The notes below the pieces were generated by a model that saw nothing but the letters and a program-made list of their open reading frames with translations, ran no database searches and was not told where the DNA came from. Shown in pieces: positions 1-8,432 of a stretch of DNA of 64,000 nucleotides; within the stretch, counting starts at the first letter, position 1, and every line of letters starts with the position of its first letter. The position numbers and the translations under genes are program-made. Source of the stretch: Lyngbya sp. CCAP 1446/10 (lineage in GTDB: Bacteria > Cyanobacteriota > Cyanobacteriia > Cyanobacteriales > Microcoleaceae); contig NZ_JAIGNI010000015.1 of the NCBI RefSeq assembly GCF_026130175.1, positions 29,987 through 93,986 on the forward strand, written 5' to 3'.

Positions 1-1
1 G

Positions 2-280
2 GTCAATAAGGCGATCGGCACTAAGGAGTATATGAGGCTCCTCGTTGAAGCTTTAGACTCCCATCCGAATAGCAAGCAAGTTTTGAATTACTTAGTAACC
101 GAAAAATACTTAGAGGCTCAACAAAAATTAGGCGAAAGCGACAATGCCAAAATTCTGTTTATGGACCCGAAGAATATGTCAGAAGCTCTCAACAATTTGA
201 TGGATTCTATGCCGGATGTCGAGCCGCATACTCACGGGGGAGAACTCCAAGCAATCGACCAATCAACCGCTCAAGATTGA
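2..280 (+). CDS. SPFH/band-7 (stomatin/prohibitin-like) protein, C-terminal part
   Basis: The frame is open from the first bases of the window, so only the last 92 residues are present and the true start lies upstream. The visible part contains YLEAQQKLGESDNAKILF followed by MDPKNMSEAL, which resembles the C-terminal end of SPFH/band-7 proteins, where a helical region is followed by a conserved S-x-N-x-K-I-L-F-M-D-P stretch. These proteins usually form membrane-anchored rings that scaffold proteases or lipid domains. The tail is acidic and ends SMPDVEPHTHGGELQAIDQS. Its stop codon overlaps by 10 bp the 3' end of the convergent folP gene. The assignment rests on the C-terminus only. Confidence 0.72.
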   Translation, partial: VNKAIGTKEYMRLLVEALDSHPNSKQVLNYLVTEKYLEAQQKLGESDNAKILFMDPKNMSEALNNLMDSMPDVEPHTHGGELQAIDQSTAQD

Positions 281-1134
281 TTTCTGAAGATGGCGTCGGC
301 AACCAGACAAACATCGTGCATTTCTCTGACATCGTGAACTCGCAAGATATCTGCCAAATTTGCGATCGCACCTGTACAAGCCGCCGCTGTCCCCCAAATT
401 CTTTGTTTAGCTTCCGGCTGCTGCAAAATCTGACCGATGAAGCTTTTGCGGGATACTCCGACTAAAATCGGACAGTCCAAAACACGAAATTTTGGCAACT
501 GTTGCAGAATTTCCAAACTTTGACTGTAAGTCTTAGCAAAGCCAATACCGGGGTCGATAATTATCTGAGATTTGTCAATTCCCGCAGCAACTGCCGCTGC
601 AATTCGACTCTGCAAAAAGTCCCCAATTTCCCCCATTAAATCCTGATAATCTGTGAGTTTTTGCATGGTCTGGGGAGTTCCCCGAATGTGCATCAAAATT
701 ATTGGTACTTGCAACTGGGCAACTGTTGACAGCATTTCCGAGTCAAAAGTTGCTCCCGAAATATCGTTGACAATATCAGCCCCCGCGTCAACCGCAGCTT
801 TGGCAACCTGCGCTCTGGTAGTATCGACCGAAATCGGAACTGAGCCAAAAATATCGGCTTTTTGCCTCAGCATATTGACAACAGGTATAACGCGATCGAG
901 TTCCTCGGCTAAGGATATTTCCGCTGCACCGGGCCGAGTAGATTGACCGCCAATATCAATAATATCTACCCCCGATTTTACCATATTTTCAGATTGCGCT
1001 AAAGCAGATTCTATGGTATTGAAATCGCCGCCGTCGCTAAAACTGTCAGGAGTTACGTTCAAAACGCCCATTAAATAAGTGCGTTTCCCCCACTCGAAAG
1101 TTTTATTTCTAATGGTTAATTTGCGATCGTTCAT
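271..1134 (-). CDS. folP: dihydropteroate synthase
   Basis: A 287-residue protein that condenses p-aminobenzoate with 6-hydroxymethyl-dihydropterin pyrophosphate in folate synthesis, in the cytoplasm. The N-terminus carries the pterin-binding signature LMGVLNVTPDSFSDGG (about residues 22-37), followed by DIIDIGGQSTRPGA, DIVNDISG, ILMHIRGTPQ, IIIDPGIGFAKT and VGVSRKSFIG, all in the order expected for a TIM-barrel dihydropteroate synthase. Length is normal. The start MNDRKLTIRN is the first methionine in frame and needs no extension. The upstream gene is tpiA on the same strand, 232 bp away, with an inverted-repeat element between them, so joint transcription is possible but not shown. Confidence 0.95.
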   Translation of the reverse strand: MNDRKLTIRNKTFEWGKRTYLMGVLNVTPDSFSDGGDFNTIESALAQSENMVKSGVDIIDIGGQSTRPGAAEISLAEELDRVIPVVNMLRQKADIFGSVPISVDTTRAQVAKAAVDAGADIVNDISGATFDSEMLSTVAQLQVPIILMHIRGTPQTMQKLTDYQDLMGEIGDFLQSRIAAAVAAGIDKSQIIIDPGIGFAKTYSQSLEILQQLPKFRVLDCPILVGVSRKSFIGQILQQPEAKQRIWGTAAACTGAIANLADILRVHDVREMHDVCLVADAIFRNQS

Positions 1135-1159
1135 CAGTTATTTTAAATAGCTATAAGTT

Positions 1160-1270
1160 ATTAGACAAGATTGCATTCATTTGCAAACCATCTTGAAATT
1201 ATCTGCGTTGCATCGCCTTGTATCTGCGGTTGACAGGCTCGCATCAAAGATTTATGCAATCTTGTCTAAT
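1160..1270. repeat. 111-bp element with perfect 17-bp terminal inverted repeats (MITE-like)
   Basis: The arms attagacaagattgcat (1160-1176) and atgcaatcttgtctaat (1254-1270) are exact reverse complements and enclose 77 bp with no useful reading frame. Size and structure fit a small non-autonomous mobile element or a large hairpin between tpiA and folP. No clear target-site duplication is visible. A shorter GC-rich hairpin (ggggcgggct ... agcccacccc) follows at about 1275-1297. Confidence 0.6.
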
Positions 1271-1366
1271 ATTCGGGGCGGGCTAGAAGCCCACCCCACA
1301 AGAGTTTGATTATTTCTTGATATTCAATTGCAATTCTGAGCTATCTTACCAATTACAAATTACCAA

Positions 1367-2092
1367 TTATTTATAATTGACAATTTTATCGAAACTCGCA
1401 GCTTCCAAACTCGCACCGCCTACCAAAACGCCATCAATCTCAGGCATCGCCATAACTTCATCAATATTCTCACCTTTGACAGAGCCGCCGTACTGAATTG
1501 GCACGTCAGGATTAATCAATTTACTGCGAATCAAACCAATAACTCGGTTAGCTTCCTTCGTTTCGCAAGTATCGCCAGTGCCGATCGCCCAAATCGGTTC
1601 ATAAGCTATTACTAAGTTATCTTGATCAACACCAACCAAATCCTGAGCCAACTGAGATAAGATGTGAGATTCAGTTTCTCCGGCATCCCGCTGCTGCTTC
1701 GTCTCTCCCACGCACAGAATCGGAACTAAACCAGATTTCTGAGCAGCTTTCAGCCGCAAATTCACTGTTTCGTCAGTTTCGCCAAAATATTGCCGTCGTT
1801 CGCTGTGACCCACTATGACGTAGCGAACCCCAAGTTCTGTCAGCATTTGCCCGGAAATTTCGCCAGTATAAGCTCCCGACTCCTGCCAGTGGACGTTCTG
1901 AGCACCGAGTCTGATCCGGCTTCCGTGCAGGTTTTTCGAGAGGACACTCAAATCTGTGAAGGGAACGCAAAGCACGATTTCCCGTTCCTCTGGGGTTTCC
2001 GTCAGACAGGACATGAATCCTTGAAGAAACTCTAGGGATTCTGCCCTAGTTTTGTACATTTTCCAGTTGCCAGCTATAACTATTTTGCGCAC
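1367..2092 (-). CDS. tpiA: triosephosphate isomerase
   Basis: A 241-residue cytoplasmic enzyme interconverting glyceraldehyde-3-phosphate and dihydroxyacetone phosphate, used in both glycolysis and the Calvin cycle. Diagnostic motifs are present in order: GNWKMYKT near residue 8 (substrate-binding Asn and Lys), [14 protein letters not shown] (catalytic His), [11 protein letters not shown] (catalytic Glu and the mobile loop) and [12 protein letters not shown] with VLVGGASL (phosphate binding). The length matches bacterial enzymes. The start [13 protein letters not shown] is the normal N-terminus of the family. Confidence 0.97.
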   Translation of the reverse strand: MRKIVIAGNWKMYKTRAESLEFLQGFMSCLTETPEEREIVLCVPFTDLSVLSKNLHGSRIRLGAQNVHWQESGAYTGEISGQMLTELGVRYVIVGHSERRQYFGETDETVNLRLKAAQKSGLVPILCVGETKQQRDAGETESHILSQLAQDLVGVDQDNLVIAYEPIWAIGTGDTCETKEANRVIGLIRSKLINPDVPIQYGGSVKGENIDEVMAMPEIDGVLVGGASLEAASFDKIVNYK

Positions 2093-2160
2093 TATTTTTT
2101 TAAATCCTTGTCCTTACAACGCATTTTATAGTCTAGAGCTTTAGGGTACATTTCGATCCC

Positions 2161-2346
2161 TTATTGCCCAAACTCGATGCGAGCTTGCTCAACTAGGTCA
2201 ACTGTGATGACTTCGGTTTCGGCTTCGCGGGCTAGCTGCTCAATGCGGACGCGAGCTTGTCCCCGGACAAAATAGGGAATATTTTTGAGCTTGGTTTTGG
2301 CTTCGGGTGTCCATTTTAAATCGTTTGAGAATTCGGAATCTGGCAT
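2161..2346 (-). CDS. small PCP_red-domain protein
   Basis: A 61-residue protein with [33 protein letters not shown] sequence in its middle (residues 12-40). This resembles the C-terminal domain of the dark-operative protochlorophyllide reductase B subunit (PCP_red family), which occurs in cyanobacteria also as small free-standing proteins of about this size. The function of the stand-alone form is unknown to me. It lies 68 bp upstream of tpiA on the same strand and may share its transcript. Confidence 0.7.
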   Translation of the reverse strand: MPDSEFSNDLKWTPEAKTKLKNIPYFVRGQARVRIEQLAREAETEVITVDLVEQARIEFGQ

Positions 2347-2458
2347 GGTGTATCGGTCGATCGACTACAAGCGCTCAGTTTTCAATTTTGACAAAAGTCT
2401 GTCTGATTATTGAATTTACCATGTTTTGGGGCGATCGGGCGATCGAACTAAACTAAAA

Positions 2459-2547
2459 CGGCGGTTGAAACCGCGCCTAGACAAACTTGCGTCTTCAACC
2501 CGCGCACCATCCGGGTTTCGTTTGTGTAGACGCGGTTTCAACCGCCG
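2459..2547. repeat. dispersed inverted repeat, family A (arms cggcggttgaaaccgcg)
   Basis: Arms cggcggttgaaaccgcg (2459-2475) and cgcggtttcaaccgccg (2531-2547) are perfect reverse complements around a 55-bp centre that includes tcgtttgtgtagacg. The same arm sequence occurs at 20451-20584, 41790-41948 and 50622-50674. The right arm runs into the end of the neighbouring kinase gene and supplies its stop codon. Confidence 0.85.
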
Positions 2548-5500
2548 AATCTTCTAATCGGAATCTCGATCGCCAACTCAGTACCTTTCCCTAATTCCGA
2601 ACTACACTTAAAAACACCACCGTGTTTCTCTACCACAATTTGGTAACTAATTGACAGTCCCAATCCAGTACCTTTGCCCACCGGCTTAGTCGTGAAAAAA
2701 GGGTCAAATATGCGTTCTCTCATCGATTCCGAAATTCCAGAACCGTTGTCAGAAATCCGAATCACCGCGCTAGGAACATTGCCATTAAGTTGACCGACAG
2801 CAGTAGAGATTTTAATTTGAGGACTCACTGATTTGCGATCGACCAACTTGTCCGATTCCAAAGCATCGATCGCATTTCCGATGACATTCATAAACACCTG
2901 ATTCAACTGTCCGGCATAACACTCAACCAGAGGCAAAGTGCCGTACTCTTTAACTAGCACAATGGGTGCACTGTCGGGATTAGACTTCAACCTGTGCTGC
3001 AAAATTAACAGCGTGCTGTCAATGCCTTCGTGAATATCAACCGCCTTCATTTGACTTTCATCCAGACGAGAGAAATTTCTCAAAGACAGAACAATTTGAC
3101 GGATGCGATCGGCTCCCACCTTCATAGACAATAGCAACTTCGGCAAATCTTCGAGCAGAAATTCCAAGTCAATATTTTCGGTCAATTCAGCAATTTCAGG
3201 ACTAGAATCGGGATATTGCTGCTGGTAAAGTTCCAGCAAAGTCAGCAAATTTTCAGTATAATCACTAGCGTGATTGAGATTACCGTAAATAAAATTAACG
3301 GGATTGTTAATTTCGTGAGCAATGCCTGCCACCAGTTGCCCCAAACCAGACATTTTTTCAGTCTGAATCAATTGAGCTTGAGTTTGCTGCAAATCCTTTA
3401 AATTTTGAGCAATTTGTGCTGATTGGTTTCTGGTTTGAGCCAGCAAATCGGCTTGTTGAATAGCTACACCTAACTGATTGGCAACTTGAGCTAAAAATTT
3501 AACTTCTGAACTTTCCCAGCAGCGCGGCCCAGAATGTTGATAAGCTGCCAACAAACCCCAAAGTTCTTGTCCCACAAAAATTGGTGCGATCGCATAAGCC
3601 TTCACCTGAAATTGCTCTAAAATACCGACGACACACTCCGAGTGACAAACTTGATAGATATCCTCAACGGCTAGAGTTTCATTATTGCGATACCTGCCGC
3701 CTCGGTGTTGCTGCAAATAAGTATCCTCCCAAACCGTATTGATATCTTCCCCTACCAATTTTTTCCAGCCATCTTTGACAAACTCAGCAACATATTCGCC
3801 TCCCCAATCAGAATTGAAGCGATATACAGCAATTCTATCAACTTGCATAAACTGACAAACTTCTTGAGTTGCTGTCTGAAAAATCGCGTTAATATCGAGA
3901 GATTCTCGAATCTTGACCACCACTTCAAACAGTATCCGCTGTTGCTCGGCAGCCCACTGGATATCGATCGTTTGCTGCCGCGTTTTGGCGAGCAAATCTG
4001 CTTGTTCTAATGCAACGCTCAACTGAGCTCCAACTTGCGTCACAAACTGAATTTCCGAACTGTTCCAATTGCGCGGACTGTCGCATTGGTGCACGCACAG
4101 CAAACCCCAAAGTGCGCTGCCATTCATCATTGGCATAATTATTTGCGCCTTAATTTGAAATTGAGCTAAAAGAGCAGTGTGGCAGTCTGAGAGTCCCGCA
4201 TTTTCGATGTCTGGCAGCACTTGAATTTGTCCCTGACTGTATTTTTTTGCATACTTTTCGCTAAAGAAACGATCGTAAACTTTTACATTCATTGCTGAAT
4301 CAAAAGCTGGCAAAACAGCTTCGGTAATAAATTCACCTTCATTAAAATTCAAATCAGGATCGAAGCGATAAATTCCAACTCTATCTGCATTTAAAATTCG
4401 CCGCAGTTCTGTAGTTGTCGTGCAAAAAATTGTATCTAAATCGAGAGATTGTCTAATTTTAGCAACAACCTCAAATAGTATCCGCTCCTGCTCGGCTGCC
4501 CGCTGCAAATCAACTGCTTGCTCCTGAGTTTGAGCGAGCAAATCTGCTTGTTCTAGGGCGATGCTGAGCTGAGCGGAAATTTGGGTAGCAAACTGAATTT
4601 CGGAAGATTCCCAGTGGCGGGGAGCCGAACACTGGTGCACGCACAGCAACCCCCAAAGGTCGTTGCCTTTCATCACCGGTGCAACTAAAGTAGCTTTCAC
4701 CTGAAATTGCTCCAAAATTCCCCGAAAACAATCTGGCAGTCCCACTTGTCTGATGTCGGGCAGTGCGTGAACTCGCCCCCTAGAGTATAGCTGGGCGTAT
4801 TTTTCTCCAAAGCAATGATCGTGCACTTTCACAGCCATTGCTGAGAGAAAATCTGGTAAAACATCTTCGGCAACGAATTCGCCATCCTTAAAATTCGATG
4901 CGGGATCGAAGCGGTAAACCCCAACGCGATCGGCATTTAAAGCCTGCCGCACTTCCTGGGACATTGTGCTAAAAATCCTGTTCAAGTCCAGGGATTCTCG
5001 CATTTTTGCCACCACTTCAAACAGCACTCGCTGCTGTTGGGTCAACTGCTGTAGTTGAGCTGTCCGCTCTTGAACTTGATTTTCTAAATTAGTGTTAAGT
5101 TCCTCTATTTGTTGGTCGAGTTGGTAGTGGTTAATTGCCTTAGAAAAATGGCTACCAAAAGTTTGTACGAGTTCAATTTCTTCAGCATTCCATTCGCGAA
5201 TCTGAGCGGTTTTTGACTCTTTCCACGCTTCAAAAGATATCCGAGATTGGGCGAGCCGCCCGTCGGCATCAAACTGTCCTGCCCAGAGAGTTTCGGTGTC
5301 AAATTCTTCTCTAAAAATGCTCAAATAACCGAATATTTGCTGGCGGTTTCTGAGCGGTATGATTAAAATGCTGCGAATTTTTGTCGATCGAAATGCAGGT
5401 TGCAGGCTTCTCAAACTGCTAATTTTGTACAAGTCGGGAATTGCCCAAACCTGTTGCTCGCCCGACTTAAAATATTCGGGCCAGACGCTGTATTGCTCTA

Positions 5501-6365
5501 CCTGCTGGTATTTTGCCGAAACTTGCATCCTCGGCCCTGATCCGCAAGTGTAGACTTTGGGTGCGCGAGTGGAATTGTCGGAGTTGGGTTCTAAACTGGT
5601 GACTTTGTTGCTGTCAAAAATGCACAGCCTGCCACCGGCTGCGTCTAGTGCAGCTACAGATTCTGCCAAAGCTGCTTGCAGTTCGATCGCGGGCTGGGAG
5701 TGCAGGGCTGCGGCGACGCGGTTGACGGCAGCTTCCCGCTGAGCTTTCGCTCTCGCGCGCGCCAGGAGGGTTGATTGGGCTATGGCGACGCCGAGGTGAT
5801 CTGCCACCATCTGAACGCCTTGCAATTCGTCTTCTGGGACACTCCGGGACTCGGAGTGGTGAGATACCAACAACCCCCAGAATTCTTCGCCATGAAAAAT
5901 TGGTACTGCTAAGGAAGCCTTGACGCCGAGTGCAGTCAAGTATTCAGCGTGGCAGGAGTCGATCGGCCTGTACCGCACTTCGTCGGGCAGCAGTTGGCCG
6001 GAAACCGCGTCGCGGCGGGGACTTTGGCCTAGCTGCCCGGAATCGATATCGGCGATCGATCGCACTTGTACTTGCGCGAACAGTTGGCGGGCGTGAAGGG
6101 GAATATCGTCTGCGGGAAAATGCAGCCCCAATAGCGATGGTAAGCGGTTGCCGTTAATTGATTCGGCAATCACTTCACCACTGCCATCGCTATGGAATTT
6201 GTAGATTTTTACTCTGTCTGTTCCCAAGAACGATTGAACTTCCGCTGCTGTGGCGCTGAGAATTTCTGGCAATTCTAGAGAGCGGCGAATGCGGTTGGCG
6301 ATGCGATCGAGTAAATTTACTCGATCGTACATTACCTTGACATTTTGGATCTTTAATGAGTCCAT
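2538..6365 (-). CDS. knotless phytochrome (Cph2-like) with three CBCR-type GAF domains and a histidine kinase
   Basis: A 1275-residue sensor kinase. Residues 1-415 resemble the GAF-PHY light-sensing module of Cph2: PSLLGLHFP and a DIP motif (87-89), the bilin site SCHAEYL with Cys138-His139, and a tongue-like stretch with WAG (361-363) and SRISFEAWKE (374-383), a variant of the phytochrome PRxSF motif. Three further GAF domains follow. GAF3 has a DHCF motif (516-519) and Cys546, but Phe replaces the next His. GAF4 has Cys728-His729 but DRFF (698-701) in place of DXCF. GAF5 has a red/green-type WEDTY at 879 with Cys907 and Cys911, His replaced by Val. The kinase has an H-box GIAHEINNP (His1017), FMNVIGNAIDAL, DNGSGI and GKGTGLGLS. 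No partner response regulator is adjacent. The last residues and stop come from repeat DNA. Confidence 0.85.
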   Translation of the reverse strand: MDSLKIQNVKVMYDRVNLLDRIANRIRRSLELPEILSATAAEVQSFLGTDRVKIYKFHSDGSGEVIAESINGNRLPSLLGLHFPADDIPLHARQLFAQVQVRSIADIDSGQLGQSPRRDAVSGQLLPDEVRYRPIDSCHAEYLTALGVKASLAVPIFHGEEFWGLLVSHHSESRSVPEDELQGVQMVADHLGVAIAQSTLLARARAKAQREAAVNRVAAALHSQPAIELQAALAESVAALDAAGGRLCIFDSNKVTSLEPNSDNSTRAPKVYTCGSGPRMQVSAKYQQVEQYSVWPEYFKSGEQQVWAIPDLYKISSLRSLQPAFRSTKIRSILIIPLRNRQQIFGYLSIFREEFDTETLWAGQFDADGRLAQSRISFEAWKESKTAQIREWNAEEIELVQTFGSHFSKAINHYQLDQQIEELNTNLENQVQERTAQLQQLTQQQRVLFEVVAKMRESLDLNRIFSTMSQEVRQALNADRVGVYRFDPASNFKDGEFVAEDVLPDFLSAMAVKVHDHCFGEKYAQLYSRGRVHALPDIRQVGLPDCFRGILEQFQVKATLVAPVMKGNDLWGLLCVHQCSAPRHWESSEIQFATQISAQLSIALEQADLLAQTQEQAVDLQRAAEQERILFEVVAKIRQSLDLDTIFCTTTTELRRILNADRVGIYRFDPDLNFNEGEFITEAVLPAFDSAMNVKVYDRFFSEKYAKKYSQGQIQVLPDIENAGLSDCHTALLAQFQIKAQIIMPMMNGSALWGLLCVHQCDSPRNWNSSEIQFVTQVGAQLSVALEQADLLAKTRQQTIDIQWAAEQQRILFEVVVKIRESLDINAIFQTATQEVCQFMQVDRIAVYRFNSDWGGEYVAEFVKDGWKKLVGEDINTVWEDTYLQQHRGGRYRNNETLAVEDIYQVCHSECVVGILEQFQVKAYAIAPIFVGQELWGLLAAYQHSGPRCWESSEVKFLAQVANQLGVAIQQADLLAQTRNQSAQIAQNLKDLQQTQAQLIQTEKMSGLGQLVAGIAHEINNPVNFIYGNLNHASDYTENLLTLLELYQQQYPDSSPEIAELTENIDLEFLLEDLPKLLLSMKVGADRIRQIVLSLRNFSRLDESQMKAVDIHEGIDSTLLILQHRLKSNPDSAPIVLVKEYGTLPLVECYAGQLNQVFMNVIGNAIDALESDKLVDRKSVSPQIKISTAVGQLNGNVPSAVIRISDNGSGISESMRERIFDPFFTTKPVGKGTGLGLSISYQIVVEKHGGVFKCSSELGKGTELAIEIPIRRFGG

Positions 6366-6819
6366 TATTAATCTTTTGCTTTCCCAGCAATAATATTAAG
6401 TGGCTGAAAAGTCTTGTGCCTGTTACAAAAATAGACAAGCACAGGCATTTAATAAAATATGAATATCCAGTAGGGCGATGGTAGATGAGTTTTGCGCCGC
6501 TAGGGATCTGCCTTGACACTGCAACTTCCCATTGCAACTTTCAATTTTGTGTGATTAAAACTTTTCTACTCTCAATATAAACTTTGTAGAGCGTGCCTTG
6601 CAAGCTCTTTACCCGAACAAATTAAAATTGTCAAGTGTCAAGACTTGCAGAATCATTCAGAGAAAGGTCGATCGACTTTTGAGCCATTTTTTCCAGATAT
6701 ACCAACCTGACAACTAGAAAGCTCTTGATTTCCCAAAGCCACACAGTCTATTGCTTTTTTTATTCTTCCTGACATCCGTTATATCCCGTACATTGTTCGT
6801 TGCCGAACTTCCTTCTAGC
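6366..6819. other. gene-free stretch upstream of the phytochrome kinase
   Basis: About 450 bp, AT-rich, lying between the start of the phytochrome kinase and the terminator beyond psbC. It presumably holds the kinase promoter (minus strand). I see no convincing gene, RNA or repeat; the open frames here lack family resemblance and a good ribosome binding site. Confidence 0.5.
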
Positions 6820-6857
6820 CTAAAAAAGCTCCCGCCGTTAAGCAGGAGCTTTTTTAG
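6820..6857 (-). terminator. intrinsic terminator after psbC
   Basis: A perfect 13-bp stem (ctaaaaaagctcc / ggagcttttttag) with a 12-nt loop, with T-runs on both strands, starts about 34 bp beyond the psbC stop. It fits a Rho-independent terminator for the psbD-psbC transcripts and could also work in the other direction. Confidence 0.85.
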
Positions 6858-6890
6858 ATTAGACCATCAAATCAGCAAAAGCGCGATCGA

Positions 6891-8270
6891 TTAGTCCAAA
6901 TCAGGCATAGACAGCACAGCTTCATTTTCGCGATTGATACCTCTTTCAAAGCCAGCGACAGCCGCGCGAGCGCGACCAGCGTGCCACAAGTGGCCGACCA
7001 AGAAGAAGAAACCCATCACAAAGTGGAAACAGGCCAACCAAGAACGGGGAGAAGTATAGTTAAAGGCATTAACTTCAGTTGCCAAGCCGCCCACAGAGTT
7101 CAAAGAACCCAAAGGAGCGTGAGTCATGTACTCAGCAGCTCGGCGAGCTTGCCAAGGCTGAATATCGTTCTTGATTTTGTTCAAGTCCAAACCGTTAGTA
7201 CCGCGCAAGGGTTCCAACCAAGGGCCTTGGAAATCCCAGAAACGCATCGTTTCACCGCCGAAAATGATTTCGCCAGTAGGAGAGCGCATCAGGTATTTAC
7301 CCAGACCGGTAGGGCCTTGTGCAGAACCGACGTTAGCACCCAAGCGTTGGTCGCGGATCAGGAAGGTCAAAGCTTGCGCTTGAGAAGCTTCCGGGCCCGT
7401 CGGGCCGTAAAATTCGCTAGGGTAAGCAGTGTTGTTGAACCAGACAAAGCAGGCGGCGATGAAACCCATAAGGGACAAAGCGCCCAAGCTGTAAGACAGG
7501 TAAGCTTCACCAGACCAGATTAAAGCGCGGCGAGCCCAGCCGAAAGGCTTGGTCAAAATGTGCCAAACACCGCCACCGATACAAATCAAGCTGAGCCAGA
7601 TGTGACCGCCGATGATGTCTTCCATGTTGTTGACGCTGACAATCCAGCCTTCGCCACCAAAAGGAGAGCGAGTCAAATAGCCAAAAATCACAGCGGGGTT
7701 GAGGGTTGGGTTCGTGATAATACGCACGTCGCCACCACCTGGAGCCCAAGTGTCATAGACACCGCCGAAGAACATGGCCTTAGCCACCAGCAGCAAGCAA
7801 CCGCCACCCAATAAAATCAGGTGATAGCCGATGATGTTGGTCATCTGGTTCTTGTCTTTCCAGTCGTAGCCGAAGAAGGAAGAGTATTCTTCGAGAACTT
7901 CTGGGCCGCGAACGGCGTGATAAATGCCGCCCAAACCGAGAACAGCAGAGGAAATCAAGTGCAGAACACCGACTACGAAGAACGGGAAGATATCAATAAC
8001 TTCACCGCCGGGGCCGACGCCCCAACCCAAAGTAGCGACGTGGGGCATCAAGATTAAGCCCTGTTCGTACATGGGTTTTTCTGGGATAAAGTGAGCGACT
8101 TCAAACAAAGTCATTGCTCCAGCCCAGAAAACGATCAAACCAGCGTGAGCGACGTGTGCGCCCAGCAGTTTGCCTGAGAGATTGATTAAACGAGCGTTGC
8201 CTGACCACCAAGCGAACCCGGAGGATTCTTGGTCGCGACCGCTTGCGTAGGAATTAGAGAGCGTTACCAC
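6891..8270 (-). CDS. psbC: photosystem II CP43 chlorophyll-binding protein
   Basis: A 459-residue thylakoid protein, the inner antenna CP43 of photosystem II, with six membrane helices and the large lumenal loop that contributes to the oxygen-evolving cluster (GGETMRFWD and [10 protein letters not shown] are visible). Near-universal segments [38 protein letters not shown] and [10 protein letters not shown] confirm identity. The start is GTG: the coding frame begins VVTLSNS, as in other cyanobacteria, and GGAGG lies 9 nt upstream. Unlike the usual arrangement it does not overlap psbD; a 162-bp spacer intervenes. The end SMPDLD is normal. Confidence 0.98.
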   Translation of the reverse strand: MVTLSNSYASGRDQESSGFAWWSGNARLINLSGKLLGAHVAHAGLIVFWAGAMTLFEVAHFIPEKPMYEQGLILMPHVATLGWGVGPGGEVIDIFPFFVVGVLHLISSAVLGLGGIYHAVRGPEVLEEYSSFFGYDWKDKNQMTNIIGYHLILLGGGCLLLVAKAMFFGGVYDTWAPGGGDVRIITNPTLNPAVIFGYLTRSPFGGEGWIVSVNNMEDIIGGHIWLSLICIGGGVWHILTKPFGWARRALIWSGEAYLSYSLGALSLMGFIAACFVWFNNTAYPSEFYGPTGPEASQAQALTFLIRDQRLGANVGSAQGPTGLGKYLMRSPTGEIIFGGETMRFWDFQGPWLEPLRGTNGLDLNKIKNDIQPWQARRAAEYMTHAPLGSLNSVGGLATEVNAFNYTSPRSWLACFHFVMGFFFLVGHLWHAGRARAAVAGFERGINRENEAVLSMPDLD

Positions 8271-8432
8271 GCGGTAGAACCTCCAACGATGTTAGGTTTA
8301 GGTTTTGGATTTCGGTTTTTTTGTTCCCCAGTAGGGTACGGGAGTACCGCGCCTGCGCTGGGGAATAGGGATTTGGATTTCAATTTGAATTTAAAAAACT
8401 TAAATTAATCTGAAATCCAAATCCTGATTTTT
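8271..8432 (-). other. psbD-psbC spacer with a fossil psbD 3' end in the psbC leader
   Basis: Read on the minus strand, the bases around the psbC start (8282 to 8253) translate in the psbD frame as EVLPRGNAL followed by TAA, exactly the last nine residues and stop of psbD. Six of nine codons differ synonymously from the real psbD end. The psbC Shine-Dalgarno GGAGGT and GTG start lie within this relic, as in the ancestral overlapping arrangement. The rest of the spacer holds a 14-bp inverted repeat (8369-8382 with 8411-8424) just after the psbD stop and a second hairpin with arms tccccag/ctgggga at about 8324-8364. Confidence 0.85.

Noticed and set aside
6981..8057. Plus-strand open frames across psbC
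   Set aside because: They are antisense shadows of a highly conserved gene and have no family resemblance or ribosome site.
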